Of a stretch of 64,000 nt of DNA, positions 26,843-35,659 are shown piece by piece (the first letter of the stretch is position 1; every line of letters begins with the position of its first letter). A program made the translations under genes and the position numbers. The notes beneath the pieces are model-generated. The model was not told where the DNA came from. It was given only the letters and a program-made list of their open reading frames with translations, and did not search any database. The stretch is from NCBI GenBank assembly GCA_964645765.1, contig CAZYBE010000007.1, forward strand, positions 50,805-114,804. Direction: 5' to 3'. Source of the DNA: CAZGMN01 sp964645765. GTDB lineage: Bacteria > Acidobacteriota > Aminicenantia > Aminicenantales > Aminicenantaceae.

Positions 26843-27445
26843 ATGAAAAATTTTCTTGTCGCTGGAATTGACCTGGCAGGAGTCGGTCATCGCCCGAGCG
26901 GATGGTGCTTATTAAAAGGATTGAAGGCAAAGACAGCGCTTCTTTACTCGGATGAAGAAATCTTTGCCTGCGTCAGGAAAGAGAAGCCAGAGCTTGTGGC
27001 CGTCGACGCTCCTCTGACTCTTCCGCCTGGAAGAGAATCGATCAACCAAAAATCAAGATTCCATCTTCGGCCCTGCGACGAGGAATTGAAGAGGAGGAAA
27101 ATCCCTTTCTTCCCGATTACGCTGGGGCCGATGAGGAGTCTAACCGAAAGGGGAATAAAGCTCCGGCGCATCCTTGAAGAAGAGGGATTCAGAGTTATCG
27201 AAATCTATCCAGGAGGCGCTCAGGACATCTGGAAAATTCCCCGCGTTAAGCATAATCTTTCCGGGCTGAAGGGAGGGCTGCGGCGATTAGGAGTGTCGGG
27301 TTTGAGAAGTGACGCCACAGGCCATGAGTTCGATGCCGCAACCGCAGCGCTGGTCGGCTTGCTCCTCCTTCAAGGCAAGGCTGAAGTCTATGGTAATTTT
27401 GCTCAGGGAGCCATCATCATGCCTCCTTCAACTCGGTCATCTTAG
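26843..27445 (+). CDS. DUF429 family protein (predicted RNase H-fold nuclease)
   Basis: A 200-residue DUF429 protein. The N-terminal strand with the first acidic residue is VAGIDLAGVGHRPSGWC, the second is LVAVDAPLTLPPG, and the third lies in GHEFDAATAALVGLL; these three acidic positions are what links DUF429 to RNase H-like nucleases. RCP-type sequence appears as HLRPCDEELKRRKIPFFP. Start ATG 26843 has little ribosome-binding signal. Biological role of the family is not established. Confidence 0.85.
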   Translation: MKNFLVAGIDLAGVGHRPSGWCLLKGLKAKTALLYSDEEIFACVRKEKPELVAVDAPLTLPPGRESINQKSRFHLRPCDEELKRRKIPFFPITLGPMRSLTERGIKLRRILEEEGFRVIEIYPGGAQDIWKIPRVKHNLSGLKGGLRRLGVSGLRSDATGHEFDAATAALVGLLLLQGKAEVYGNFAQGAIIMPPSTRSS

Positions 27446-27537
27446 CCTTTTTGCGATCATTCCTCAGATTTCACTTTGCCGCCATTTCATAATTTCTATA
27501 GACCCCGTCTTATTTTTTTAGTATTTAAAGGAGGAAA

Positions 27538-27546
27538 ATGCTTTAA
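27538..27546 (+). other. Two-codon leader ORF with its own Shine-Dalgarno
   Basis: TTTAAAGGAGGAAAATGC is followed at once by TTTAAAAGGAGGAATGATG. The first copy drives only ATG-CTT-TAA; the second drives the next gene. It looks like a short tandem duplication of the ribosome-binding region. Confidence 0.4.
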
Positions 27547-27557
27547 AAGGAGGAATG

Positions 27558-28766
27558 ATGAAATTTAAAAAATTCGCCTTATTCTCCGTTCTCTTTGCTT
27601 TTGCAGCCCAGTATTTTTTAGCCTCTGCGGAAAAGCCGTCTTCCCTGCTGGATGACCTGGCCCGATTGAAGAGTTATCAGACGAAGAGAATCTCGAGCTT
27701 TGACCGCAGCGGAAAGAATGCCGACCGGCTGGTGATAAAGCCTGGGGAGACTTCAGAGATTGCCCGAATCGAGGGAGCAGGAATCATCAAGCATATCTGG
27801 GTCACCATTTCCTGCAAAGACCCGATGCTCCGCCGCAACGCTGTGCTGCGGATGTACTGGGATAAGGAGCAGAGTCCAAGTGTCGAATGCCCTATCGGCG
27901 ATTTCTTCGGCCAGGGCTGGGGGGAGAAGTATCCGCTCCTGAGCCTTCCTCTGGCGGCCTCTCCCTTAAACGGAAACGCCCTCAACTGCTATTTTCCGAT
28001 GCCCTTTTCGAACGGCGCCCTGATTACGATCGAGAATCAATCCAGCGAACAGATTGACGCTTTTTATTATCAGATTGACTATGAAAAGCATGATTCCCTG
28101 AGTCCTGACCTGGGCCGCTTCCATGGCTTCTGGAACAGGGAGCTGACCGAGCCTCTGCCAGAGCCAGAGGGTGAGAATGAATGGAGCGTGCTCGGGCCGC
28201 AAGGAGCTAACATCGACGGCGCAGGAAACTATGTCATCGCTTCCATCGAAGGACAGGGACATTTTGTCGGTGTCAATTATTATGTCGATAGCCCCACACC
28301 GATGTGGTATGGAGAGGGCGATGACATGTTTTTCATCGACGGCGAGAAGTGGCCGCCTTCTCTTCATGGCACAGGCACAGAAGATTTCTTCAGCTGCTCC
28401 TGGTCCCCTAAGGAAATCTTTATGCATCCTTATTTCGGCTACGCCCGGGTCAATAATGAAACAGGCTGGCTGGGCAGGACTCACTGCTACCGCTTCTTCC
28501 TTGAATCGCCGATCGCTTTCCAGAAATCTCTAAAGGCTACCATCGAACATGGGCATAACAACTGCCTGACTCTGGACTTGGTCACAGTGGCCTATTGGTA
28601 CCAGAAGGAGCCCCACAAGTCCTTCCCCGCTCTGAGACCCAAGGAAGAACGGCAGAACATGCCTGCGATCGGAGTTGTGGAAATTCACAAATGGCGCGAT
28701 GCCTGGAGGAAATCCCTTGGAGGCCAAAAGCTCTGGGGGAATGAGAAGAAAGGGGGAGAGAAATAA
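27558..28766 (+). CDS. DUF2961 / GH172-family protein, exported
   Basis: A 402-residue protein with a signal peptide (FALFSVLFAFAAQYFLASA) and one DUF2961 domain: SFDRSGKNADRLVIKPGETSEIA, then GAGIIKHIWVTI, IGDFFGQGWGE, GALITIENQSSEQI and GTGTEDFFSCSWSP. DUF2961 members were recently classed as glycoside hydrolase family 172, acting on difructose anhydrides or furanosides, so a periplasmic sugar hydrolase is the best guess. The second of two adjacent ATGs (27558) has the better spacing (4 bases) from AAAGGAGG. Confidence 0.86.
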   Translation: MKFKKFALFSVLFAFAAQYFLASAEKPSSLLDDLARLKSYQTKRISSFDRSGKNADRLVIKPGETSEIARIEGAGIIKHIWVTISCKDPMLRRNAVLRMYWDKEQSPSVECPIGDFFGQGWGEKYPLLSLPLAASPLNGNALNCYFPMPFSNGALITIENQSSEQIDAFYYQIDYEKHDSLSPDLGRFHGFWNRELTEPLPEPEGENEWSVLGPQGANIDGAGNYVIASIEGQGHFVGVNYYVDSPTPMWYGEGDDMFFIDGEKWPPSLHGTGTEDFFSCSWSPKEIFMHPYFGYARVNNETGWLGRTHCYRFFLESPIAFQKSLKATIEHGHNNCLTLDLVTVAYWYQKEPHKSFPALRPKEERQNMPAIGVVEIHKWRDAWRKSLGGQKLWGNEKKGGEK

Positions 28767-28792
28767 AAGAGGAGCGACCGACTTTCGAACCG

Positions 28793-28975
28793 CCTGGAAT
28801 CTTAAAGGATTTTCGGAAAGCGTTGCCGCTCCCGAGGGGTATAATCCCCAGACGAATGTCCTTTGACCTTCCGCTGTCGACGATCCCCTGAAGAACGTTA
28901 GCCATTGTCCCGTCCCCTCCGACAGCAACGATGACATCACTCTTCAAGCACTTCTCCTTGGCCAGATTTAAGCGA
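28793..28975 (-). pseudogene. Truncated duplicate of the diacylglycerol kinase gene
   Basis: About 175 bases closely matching 32237-32414 in the intact lipid kinase gene, in the same orientation, at roughly nine of ten bases by eye. On the minus strand it encodes the nucleotide-binding part only: LNLAKEKCLKSDVIVAVGGDGT, then GIIPLGSGNAFRKS in two stretches, with no N-terminus or C-terminal domain. It fills the gap after the DUF2961 gene. The rest of 28767-29103 is AT-rich leader of the next gene. Confidence 0.85.
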
Positions 28976-29103
28976 TATAATACGACAGAAAACGATAAAA
29001 AGCGACATTTTGATTAAAAAGATTGACAGATAGGGATTAAATAACGATATCTTAATTACAAAATTACATCATTCAAAAAAGAAAAGTGGCAGAAAAGAAA
29101 CAG

Positions 29104-30351
29104 ATGATAAAAAATCGTTTAAATTTTACCCTCATACTTATTTTTACAGCAATTATCAACTGCTCTCTTTTCGGAAATGGCTTCAACTTAAACAGCATAG
29201 GCTCGAGGGCGGCGAGCATGGGCGGTGCCTATATTGGACTTGCTGATGATTACAGCGCTATCTTCTGGAATCCGGCTGGTCTGACTCAGTTGAAGGGTCG
29301 AACCCTGAGTTTTTATATAGCAGACGTTATTCCTTCCTCTACCTGGGACTGGGACAGGCAAGACCCTTATTATCCAGATATTCATGCTAAAACAGAGACA
29401 AGGCATTATCTTTCAGGGTTACTCTCTTATTACAAGCCCATAAAAGAACGTTTAATGGCTGGAATCGCTGTTTATGTTCCCTCGGACATAGGGACAAAAT
29501 GGAACGGATATGAACTGGTAAATTATTCACTTGACGGGATATATGCAGAATGGTCGAGCAGACTCAGAGTAATAGCCATTTCTCCAGTCTTGTCTTATAG
29601 AATTGATAAGACTTTATCCATCGGCACGAGTTTAAATTTTTATTATGGGAGGCTGAATTTAAAGCAGGTCGTCTTATATAAACAATATTCGGAAAGCTCA
29701 TCTGGATATGGATTTGGATTTACAGCAGGTGTTCTTTTTACCCCTCCCGATGAGATAATCAGCATAGGTCTTACATTTAAAACCGGCTATAAAATAAGAT
29801 TTAAAGGAGAAGCTGAAAGCTCTTTTCTTCCTGGAAATCCTAAATCTAATTTTTCTCGTGAAATTCCTTGGCCGATGAGCGTTGGCTGGGGGATAGCTGC
29901 CAAGCCTATAGATGGATTGATCATCACTACAGATTTTCAGTGGACAAACTGGAGTATTATGGAAGTGATAACTCCAAATTATGAAAATGCGGACTGGCAG
30001 GATCTGTATAATACATATAGAAGAGAATTTGACATAGAGCTTTTATGGGATCATACGCTTCAAGTCCGTCTTGGATGCGAATATCAACTGAAGGAAAGAA
30101 TTGCTTTAAGAGCGGGCTATTATTACGATGACTCCCCTAATTCTGGCATAAGATTGAATTTTCTCCTTCCGAGCTTACCCCATCATGGAATCACTATGGG
30201 AATTGGCTGTAGAGCCGGAAGCATCCAGTATGATTTTGGCTTGGAATATTTAATAGGAATAAAGCAAGAGATTGATTTAATGAATCCGTATCCTGGAGTG
30301 CACGGAGGTAACATTTTATCATCGAATTTTTCTATGACTTATAGGTTTTAA
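29104..30351 (+). CDS. FadL/OmpP1-family outer-membrane protein
   Basis: Second FadL-type barrel in the window, 415 residues from the ATG at 29104; a GTG at 29086 also keeps the frame, and neither has a strong Shine-Dalgarno. Signal peptide about 1-25 (LILIFTAIINCSLFG), then the mature N-terminus GFNLNSIGSRAASMGGAYIGLADDYS and the hatch-like IFWNPAGLTQLKG. It ends in ...NFSMTYRF with a terminal Phe. It heads a short operon with the barrel protein at 30357. By eye the DNA is AT-richer than the flanks, which suggests transfer. Confidence 0.88.
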   Translation: MIKNRLNFTLILIFTAIINCSLFGNGFNLNSIGSRAASMGGAYIGLADDYSAIFWNPAGLTQLKGRTLSFYIADVIPSSTWDWDRQDPYYPDIHAKTETRHYLSGLLSYYKPIKERLMAGIAVYVPSDIGTKWNGYELVNYSLDGIYAEWSSRLRVIAISPVLSYRIDKTLSIGTSLNFYYGRLNLKQVVLYKQYSESSSGYGFGFTAGVLFTPPDEIISIGLTFKTGYKIRFKGEAESSFLPGNPKSNFSREIPWPMSVGWGIAAKPIDGLIITTDFQWTNWSIMEVITPNYENADWQDLYNTYRREFDIELLWDHTLQVRLGCEYQLKERIALRAGYYYDDSPNSGIRLNFLLPSLPHHGITMGIGCRAGSIQYDFGLEYLIGIKQEIDLMNPYPGVHGGNILSSNFSMTYRF

Positions 30352-30356
30352 CCGAA

Positions 30357-31364
30357 ATGGTAAGCCTCAGCTCGTTAAAAGTTAGATTAAGGGAGATTAA
30401 AGAATTGATGAAAAGGGAATTTTTCTATTGTGGCTCAAGAAGGGGAACAGTCTGGATGCTTACCATTATTTCGCTATTTTTATTGAATAGGGTCGCCCTC
30501 TCGATGGAAGGAAAGATTAGACCGAGATTCAGTGTCAAGTTAACGCATGGAGCGAATTATAGTTTTTGGGGAGATGTTAATAGATACCTGGAATTGGTTA
30601 ATAATAATGAGGTATTTGAGTATTGGCGGAGGGAAGCCCCGGAGCGTGTGGTCGGCGAGATAAGGACGCTGAATAACTGGACTGATAGCTGGGAAGCGGA
30701 GTTGAGGATTGACCTTAGCCCTAAAATTGCGGTAGGGATCGCTACCTCGGGAACTATTCGTAGAAATAACGAAAGCTCTCTTATTTATACCTATATAGGA
30801 GCTCCTGGCTCGCAAGTAACAGGATTTACCTATAAGCCTGAGATAAAGGCTCAGATGCCAGTTCGATTGGGCATTTATTATATTCTGCCTTATGGTCCCA
30901 AGGCCAGCTTTTTTTTTAATGCAGCAATCGGCTATTATTCTGGAAAAATTGCAGATTATTTAAAACACGAGGTTACTACTCCTTCTGGAGACTATGACTG
31001 GATAAGTCGTTATAATGAGACTGAGCGTAAATCATCTTTAGGCTTTCACTGCGGCTTTGGAGTGGAATATAGCTTAATGAGGAATTTAGCTTTAGTTGCG
31101 GAAATGCAGGGAAGGTATGTCAAAATAAAAGGCTTCAAGGCGAGAGCGCATTATGAGTATTGCCATTCGGTGCCTAGTGAAGAGACAGGGACTCTTTATT
31201 ATTTCACTAAGTGGGATTTAGGTATAGGGGCCAGGTATGCGGATTTAATTGTTTGGGAAAAGCCTCCGTATGGCACTCTTTATGACGAGGCTGACATAAG
31301 AAAAGCAGTTTTAGATTTAAGCGGATTCTCCTTGAGATTCGGGGTAAGGATAAAACTATGGTAA
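30357..31364 (+). CDS. Predicted outer-membrane beta-barrel protein, unknown function
   Basis: Begins 5 bases after the FadL-type gene. The ATG at 30357 gives 335 residues; an internal ATG at 30408 (318 residues) gives a more normal signal peptide (VWMLTIISLFLLNRVALS) and is as likely. The body alternates aromatic and polar residues in barrel fashion (AELRIDLSPKIAVGIATSG, FFFNAAIGYYSGK, SLGFHCGFGVEYSLMRNLAL), and ends LRFGVRIKLW. No family is recognised beyond OmpW/OprF-like barrels. Confidence 0.72.
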   Translation: MVSLSSLKVRLREIKELMKREFFYCGSRRGTVWMLTIISLFLLNRVALSMEGKIRPRFSVKLTHGANYSFWGDVNRYLELVNNNEVFEYWRREAPERVVGEIRTLNNWTDSWEAELRIDLSPKIAVGIATSGTIRRNNESSLIYTYIGAPGSQVTGFTYKPEIKAQMPVRLGIYYILPYGPKASFFFNAAIGYYSGKIADYLKHEVTTPSGDYDWISRYNETERKSSLGFHCGFGVEYSLMRNLALVAEMQGRYVKIKGFKARAHYEYCHSVPSEETGTLYYFTKWDLGIGARYADLIVWEKPPYGTLYDEADIRKAVLDLSGFSLRFGVRIKLW

Positions 31365-31378
31365 GAGGGGGGTGATGA

Positions 31379-31627
31379 ATGAGAGTTAGAACAAAAATAA
31401 AGGCATTATAGTTTTCAAGGCATAATGAACAGGGATTTAAAATCGAAAGAATGAGCGAATGGGAACCTTTATTCCAGGAAATAGGCAGCGTTGAACCGAA
31501 TGTCACTGAATTTTATGATCCTAACGTCGACCAAGATACAATTTATTATTATCGAGTGAAAGCTTATAATCCAAGAGGTTATGCTTACTCCCAGCAAGTG
31601 ATGGTTTATGTTCCATGGTGGTATTAA
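31379..31627 (+). pseudogene. Remnant of a fibronectin type III domain gene
   Basis: GGGGGG precedes an ATG at 31379 that encodes MRVRTKIKAL and then hits TAG at 31409-31411. In the same frame the code resumes: NEQGFKIERM, then VEPNVTEFYDPN, TIYYYRVKAYNPRGYAYSQQ and a final VYVPWWY. This is the second half of an FN3 domain (NE.GF.IER ... Y.YRV.A.N..G.S). The first half and the rest of the parent protein are gone, so an internal deletion plus a stop is the simplest reading. It was the third gene of the barrel operon. Confidence 0.75.
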
Positions 31628-31642
31628 TGTAAATATTGATAA

Positions 31643-32569
31643 TCATTTTTTCGCCGGGCAGATGATTTTCAATGCCCGGGGAAGGACCTTGAACTCAAAG
31701 CTGTCCCTGACTCCAAGGGCTTCACCGTTATACTGAACCGGCAAGTCCTGTCCGCGAACAATCATCCTTCTTGCTTTGAAATGCTTCTGTCTTTTTTGAA
31801 ATAAGCCGAAATAGATGAAAGGAAAGAGAAGAAAATATCTTGGCCCGCTGATTTCTAAAAGCGTGATATCGAGAAAGCCGTCGTCGATTCTGGCTTTGGG
31901 AGCTGCCTTCCAGTTGTAGCCGAAATAATTTGTCTTGCCGACTATGCATTCGAAAGCTCTGACCTTTAGTTTTTTCCGGTCAAAATGTTCTTCATCATCG
32001 CTCAGGCCGTCGAAAAGCTCTATCTCCTGTTCTTTGCTGGCCAGGCGAAGCATTACCCTTGAGGCCAGGAGGTGGCCGAGCAGGCCTTGGGTTCTGTGCT
32101 TTAGCTTTTCATGAGTGACCTGGGCTGTAGCCCCGATGCTGGCAAAGCCGGCCACTTTTCCTTCAATGTCGATCAGGTCCGTTTCTCTTGTCTCACCTTT
32201 AGCCAAAATTTTCAGAGCCTTTTTCAAGCTCCTCGGGATTTTTAAGGATTTTCGAAAAGCGTTGCCGCTTCCGAGGGGTATAATCCCCAGACGAACGTCC
32301 TTTGACCTTCCGCTGTCGACTATCCCCCGAAGAACGTCAGCCATTGTCCCGTCCCCTCCGACAGCAATGATGACATCATTCTTTAAGCACTTCTCTTTAA
32401 CAAGATTGATCATCTCTTCCTTTTTCATCTCGATGTCGATAATCTCAACAGACAGGTTTTTTTTAAGGCAGGTTCTGAACCTCTTTTTTCTTTGCCATTT
32501 GTTGCGCGCTGCACAGGGATTGACAATGCAGCAAACCTTTTGAGTTAGAAGAAAATTATCTTTCAGCAT
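31643..32569 (-). CDS. Diacylglycerol/sphingosine kinase family lipid kinase
   Basis: Phosphorylates a lipid alcohol (diacylglycerol or relative) using ATP. The 308 residues contain the N-terminal KVCCIVNPCAARNKWQRKK, the nucleotide loop GGDGTMADVL at 71-80 and LGIIPLGSGNAFRKSL; a beta-sandwich C-terminal domain with the LDITLLEISGPR strand follows. Part of it is duplicated as a fragment at 28793-28975. Weak ribosome-binding site at the ATG. Lipid recycling during envelope synthesis is the usual role. Confidence 0.92.
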   Translation of the reverse strand: MLKDNFLLTQKVCCIVNPCAARNKWQRKKRFRTCLKKNLSVEIIDIEMKKEEMINLVKEKCLKNDVIIAVGGDGTMADVLRGIVDSGRSKDVRLGIIPLGSGNAFRKSLKIPRSLKKALKILAKGETRETDLIDIEGKVAGFASIGATAQVTHEKLKHRTQGLLGHLLASRVMLRLASKEQEIELFDGLSDDEEHFDRKKLKVRAFECIVGKTNYFGYNWKAAPKARIDDGFLDITLLEISGPRYFLLFPFIYFGLFQKRQKHFKARRMIVRGQDLPVQYNGEALGVRDSFEFKVLPRALKIICPAKK

Positions 32570-32665
32570 CCGACATCTCGCTACAGGGTTGAATGAATTT
32601 TAATTTTTACCAGAAAAAGACAAAGAGTGCAATTTTCTTTAATATCCTAAATTTTTCTTGTGACT

Positions 32666-33505
32666 TTATTTTAGAAAACCAGCTCGCCTTAACTCCCGCA
32701 ACACACTGCGGTACACGTGGTCAAATTCGGGAAGCTCGGCCATTTGGGAAGAAAGTCGCATTTTCCAGAGTTTCTTCAACCGGGCTTCCTTCCGAGTGAA
32801 GTTTTCCCGGGCATTCGATAACTCCTTTCCACGAAAATTTAGCTTCTGCTCGACTGCATCGACCAATTCTGCCAGGTTCACGAGGCTGTTGGTCGCGAGG
32901 TACCACAGATCGTAAAGGTCACGGGGTTCGTTTCGCGCGGAGTCAAGGATGGCGATGATCTTTTCTGAAGCAATCTCGTTAAGGGAGTAAACGCTGATTT
33001 TTACATTATCCGGCAAATCTTCGTATTCATTGTATGATTTTAGAATCAGTTTCATCTCAACAGGAAATACAAAATGTTCACGAATAGTAATATCAACTTT
33101 AACTTCTTTGCCCGCAGTACCTGCCAGAGGTCCTTCGTATCGCATGAAGAAAGTATGACTGTTTTCGTGAGGAAGACGGTCGAGGCGACTGATGTTAAGT
33201 GTTATGCCCGAGGCCTCTTCTGTATGGTCGAAAGCGGGTTTGAGATGCTCCTGGATTTTCTCAAAAGGGAACTTTTCTCGAAGAGTGAAATCGAGGTCTT
33301 CGGAAAAGCGATAATCCGGAACATAACATTTCTTGATGGCCGTTCCTCCTTTGAAGGCCAGGATGTCCTTGAGGGGTGTTCTGGATAATCCGACCAGGAA
33401 CCAGGAGAGGCAGTAGTCCCGTTCCAGGATCGCCTCTGGGATCCGGCGACCTTGCTTCCTGGCAAGACGGTTTGACAACAGAGACAGATTCCGCTGGGGA
33501 ATCAT
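32666..33505 (-). CDS. AbiEii-type nucleotidyltransferase toxin
   Basis: Toxin half of a type IV AbiE toxin-antitoxin/abortive-infection pair. The 279-residue product has the nucleotidyltransferase motifs FKGGTAIKK (GGTA at 53-56) and RFSEDLDF (68-73), with a later KVDITIRE carrying the third acidic residue and EPRDLYDLWYL near residue 190. AbiEii-class toxins (COG2253) modify tRNA or bind GTP and stop growth. Its ATG overlaps the antitoxin stop by one base (TAATG), the normal arrangement. Confidence 0.92.
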   Translation of the reverse strand: MIPQRNLSLLSNRLARKQGRRIPEAILERDYCLSWFLVGLSRTPLKDILAFKGGTAIKKCYVPDYRFSEDLDFTLREKFPFEKIQEHLKPAFDHTEEASGITLNISRLDRLPHENSHTFFMRYEGPLAGTAGKEVKVDITIREHFVFPVEMKLILKSYNEYEDLPDNVKISVYSLNEIASEKIIAILDSARNEPRDLYDLWYLATNSLVNLAELVDAVEQKLNFRGKELSNARENFTRKEARLKKLWKMRLSSQMAELPEFDHVYRSVLRELRRAGFLK

Positions 33506-34341
33506 TATGTTCTCACCACAGACAGGAGTTCATCGGGAGATACATTCAATTGGAGCCTCCATCTTCGTATAAATTTCCCCCCTGCAGGCAGAATGGGATC
33601 AAGCTTCATATACGCATTTGAGAGGCGGCTCATGAGAATCTTCCGGTCCTCCTCTGCACCGACCTCGTAGAGCTCAAGGAGGAAGCCAAGCCTGCGGATG
33701 ACGGCGCCGATGTTTGCCCTCAGGGCATATTCGACCAGCCTGTTGACTTGAATGTCCTGGTGACGCATCCAAATGCCTTTGCCCACTTCGGTGATGCCAC
33801 TGCAATATTCCGGTTGCCTGAGGCCGTCAATGATCGTGCGTTCCAGGTCGCTTATCGTCACCTTTTCCTGCTTGGTGACCCAGTGGTTAGTCAAACCGAA
33901 GAACAATTCTTTTTTACAGCGAATGAATCTGAATTCGGTGCCCATGATTTTAACAGGACGATGCTTCTGGAGGGTCGTAATATGAATAACAAGCTGAGGC
34001 TGGGTAACCATGCTGTGGATTTCCATGGCGGTTTTATGGGAGAGGTAGTAATCTTTACCATTAGTCAATTCCCGGGCAATAATAAAGGGGTTTCCCATGT
34101 ACTCTTTCTCCTTGCCGAGCTCAAAAGGAACCAGGATGAAAAGACCGGGTTTCAGCCGCGTGACGATGCCCCTGCCTGCGAGTTGCCTGGCAAAATTTCG
34201 GGCCCCTGCATCATCCAGGCTGAGGATCCTCTGTATGTCTTTCAGGCGAAAGACTGCTTTATTTTTTTCATGGAGAGTGGTTACCAGATGAGCCGCCTGG
34301 GGACCAAGAGTTTTCACTGAAGTGTTATATTTTGAGCGCAT
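33505..34341 (-). CDS. AbiEi-type antitoxin / autoregulator
   Basis: Antitoxin partner of AbiEii. The 278 residues start with a winged-helix region (NKAVFRLKDIQRILSLDDAGARNFARQLAGRGIVTRLKPGLF in two halves) that in known AbiEi proteins binds repeats in its own promoter, followed by the AbiEi C-terminal domain (YYLSHKTAMEIHSM, TISDLERTIIDGLR). It is at the upper end of the family's length. It neutralises the toxin without binding it directly, in characterised systems. Confidence 0.88.
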   Translation of the reverse strand: MRSKYNTSVKTLGPQAAHLVTTLHEKNKAVFRLKDIQRILSLDDAGARNFARQLAGRGIVTRLKPGLFILVPFELGKEKEYMGNPFIIARELTNGKDYYLSHKTAMEIHSMVTQPQLVIHITTLQKHRPVKIMGTEFRFIRCKKELFFGLTNHWVTKQEKVTISDLERTIIDGLRQPEYCSGITEVGKGIWMRHQDIQVNRLVEYALRANIGAVIRRLGFLLELYEVGAEEDRKILMSRLSNAYMKLDPILPAGGKFIRRWRLQLNVSPDELLSVVRT

Positions 34342-34445
34342 AAAGTGTCCTATGAAGACACATTTTAAGCCGATAATATAACATTGTCAAACAAAAATTA
34401 TATTTCAGTTCCAAATCGTGTCTTCTAAAAACACGGTTTGGAACT
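34342..34445 (-). promoter_or_regulatory. AbiE promoter and operator region
   Basis: On the minus strand: TTGACA (34390-34385), exactly 17 bases, TAAAAT (34367-34362), start about 34355, only 14 bases from the ATG. Palindromes surround it: GTGTC-N7-GACAC (34345-34361) over the transcription start, GTTATATT/AATATAAC outside that, and a longer GTTCCAAA...TTTGGAAC (about 34410-34444). These fit autoregulation by AbiEi. Confidence 0.72.
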
Positions 34446-34556
34446 TTAATATGACATCATTCCTGAACTAAAGCTAACCTCCCGATTTTTCCTCATTACC
34501 TTTTTCCAGGTTATTAATTTTGGCGTGTAAAGAGGCGCATGATATTATGAGCAGGA

Positions 34557-35540
34557 TCAGCGCACAAGATTTCGGTAATATCCCGCAGTTTCCTTGATGC
34601 CGTCCTCTAAGCTGTATCGAGCTCGAAAGCCGAAATCTCTCTCTGCCTTGGACGTGGAGAAAAGCCAGGGAGCTTTGACCATGGCCTTCCAGAGCTTTAA
34701 GCCAAAAAAGATTTTGACAATGCCTGTTTTATTGAAAACGTCGGCCGCAAGTGCTGCGCCCAAGATGAGTTCCTCGGGAAAAGGGAAGAAAAATGAATCT
34801 CCCAAGGCAAATCTTTTTGCGGTGAGGATGATTTCCCGCCAGGAATAGCCTTCGCCATCTGTGAGATAATAAATCCCGGCCTTTGTCTTTTCAGATAAAG
34901 CAGCCAGGAGCATGCCTTCGACGAGGTCTTTGATGTAGATAAGGCTGGTTGTCGCTCGCTTTTCTCTGAGGATGGGGACAATCCTTTTCGAGATGAGCTT
35001 GACCAGGAGCTCGGTCTCCTGCTGCCTCGGCCCATAGACATTGGGAGGCCGGATGATTGTCGCCGGGATGAGATGCCAGGCGTCACGCACGGCCTCCTCG
35101 CCTTTAAGCTTGCTTCTGCCGTATTCTGAGTTGGGAGAATTGGCCCTGCTTTCGTCGGAATAAAAGCCTGGAGGCGACGGGCCTGCGGCAGCGATCGAGG
35201 AAATGTGGACAAAGCGTTCAAGGCTTTTGTTTTTCCTGAGGCAGGCCTCAACCAGATTCCTGGTCAGCTGATGATTGGCCAGGTCATAAGCCTTGCGGCT
35301 TGTTGAACGGATTCGGCCGGCAAGATGGAAGATGAAATCCTGGCCCTGGACAGCCTTCTCCAGGCTCTCAAGGTCTTCAGCCGAGCCGAGAATAAATTGA
35401 AGAGGGAACTTTTTGAGAAATTTTGTCCTGCTCGTTGCCCTGACCAGGCAGGTCACTCGCCACTTCCGGGCGACAAGAGCTTCGACCAGGTGGCTTCCGA
35501 TAAAGCCAGTTCCTCCAGTCACCAGAGCCCTTGGCTGCAT
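34557..35540 (-). CDS. NAD-dependent epimerase/dehydratase (extended SDR)
   Basis: Short-chain dehydrogenase of the extended type acting on a nucleotide sugar or 3-beta-hydroxysteroid-like substrate. From the ATG at 35540 the product is 327 residues: NAD-binding GGTGFIGSHL at the N-terminus, HLAGRIRS, the catalytic EYGRSK (YxxxK) preceded by a Ser-rich strand, and RPPNVYGPRQQE. The open frame extends 34 codons upstream without similarity to the family. It stands alone between the AbiE pair and the PHP protein. Confidence 0.88.
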   Translation of the reverse strand: MQPRALVTGGTGFIGSHLVEALVARKWRVTCLVRATSRTKFLKKFPLQFILGSAEDLESLEKAVQGQDFIFHLAGRIRSTSRKAYDLANHQLTRNLVEACLRKNKSLERFVHISSIAAAGPSPPGFYSDESRANSPNSEYGRSKLKGEEAVRDAWHLIPATIIRPPNVYGPRQQETELLVKLISKRIVPILREKRATTSLIYIKDLVEGMLLAALSEKTKAGIYYLTDGEGYSWREIILTAKRFALGDSFFFPFPEELILGAALAADVFNKTGIVKIFFGLKLWKAMVKAPWLFSTSKAERDFGFRARYSLEDGIKETAGYYRNLVR

Positions 35541-35659
35541 TTCCTTTTTTGCTCCACTTTGCCTTTTATTGCCTTGCAGCGACTTCGTCAGATGGCCACT
35601 CTCCCTCCAGTCGCTCGCCTTGTCAAAGGAACAAAATTGCAAAGTTTATTCCATTTATA

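Noticed and set aside
28530..28940. 136-codon frame on the minus strand after the DUF2961 gene
   Set aside because: Mixes antisense DUF2961 sequence with another frame of the lipid kinase fragment; only the fragment itself is meaningful.
31409..31411. TAG read as a recoded amino acid (pyrrolysine)
   Set aside because: The FN3 domain lacks its first half, so the gene is truncated anyway; no sign of a recoding context and TAG ends genes normally elsewhere in the window, for example 49524-49526.
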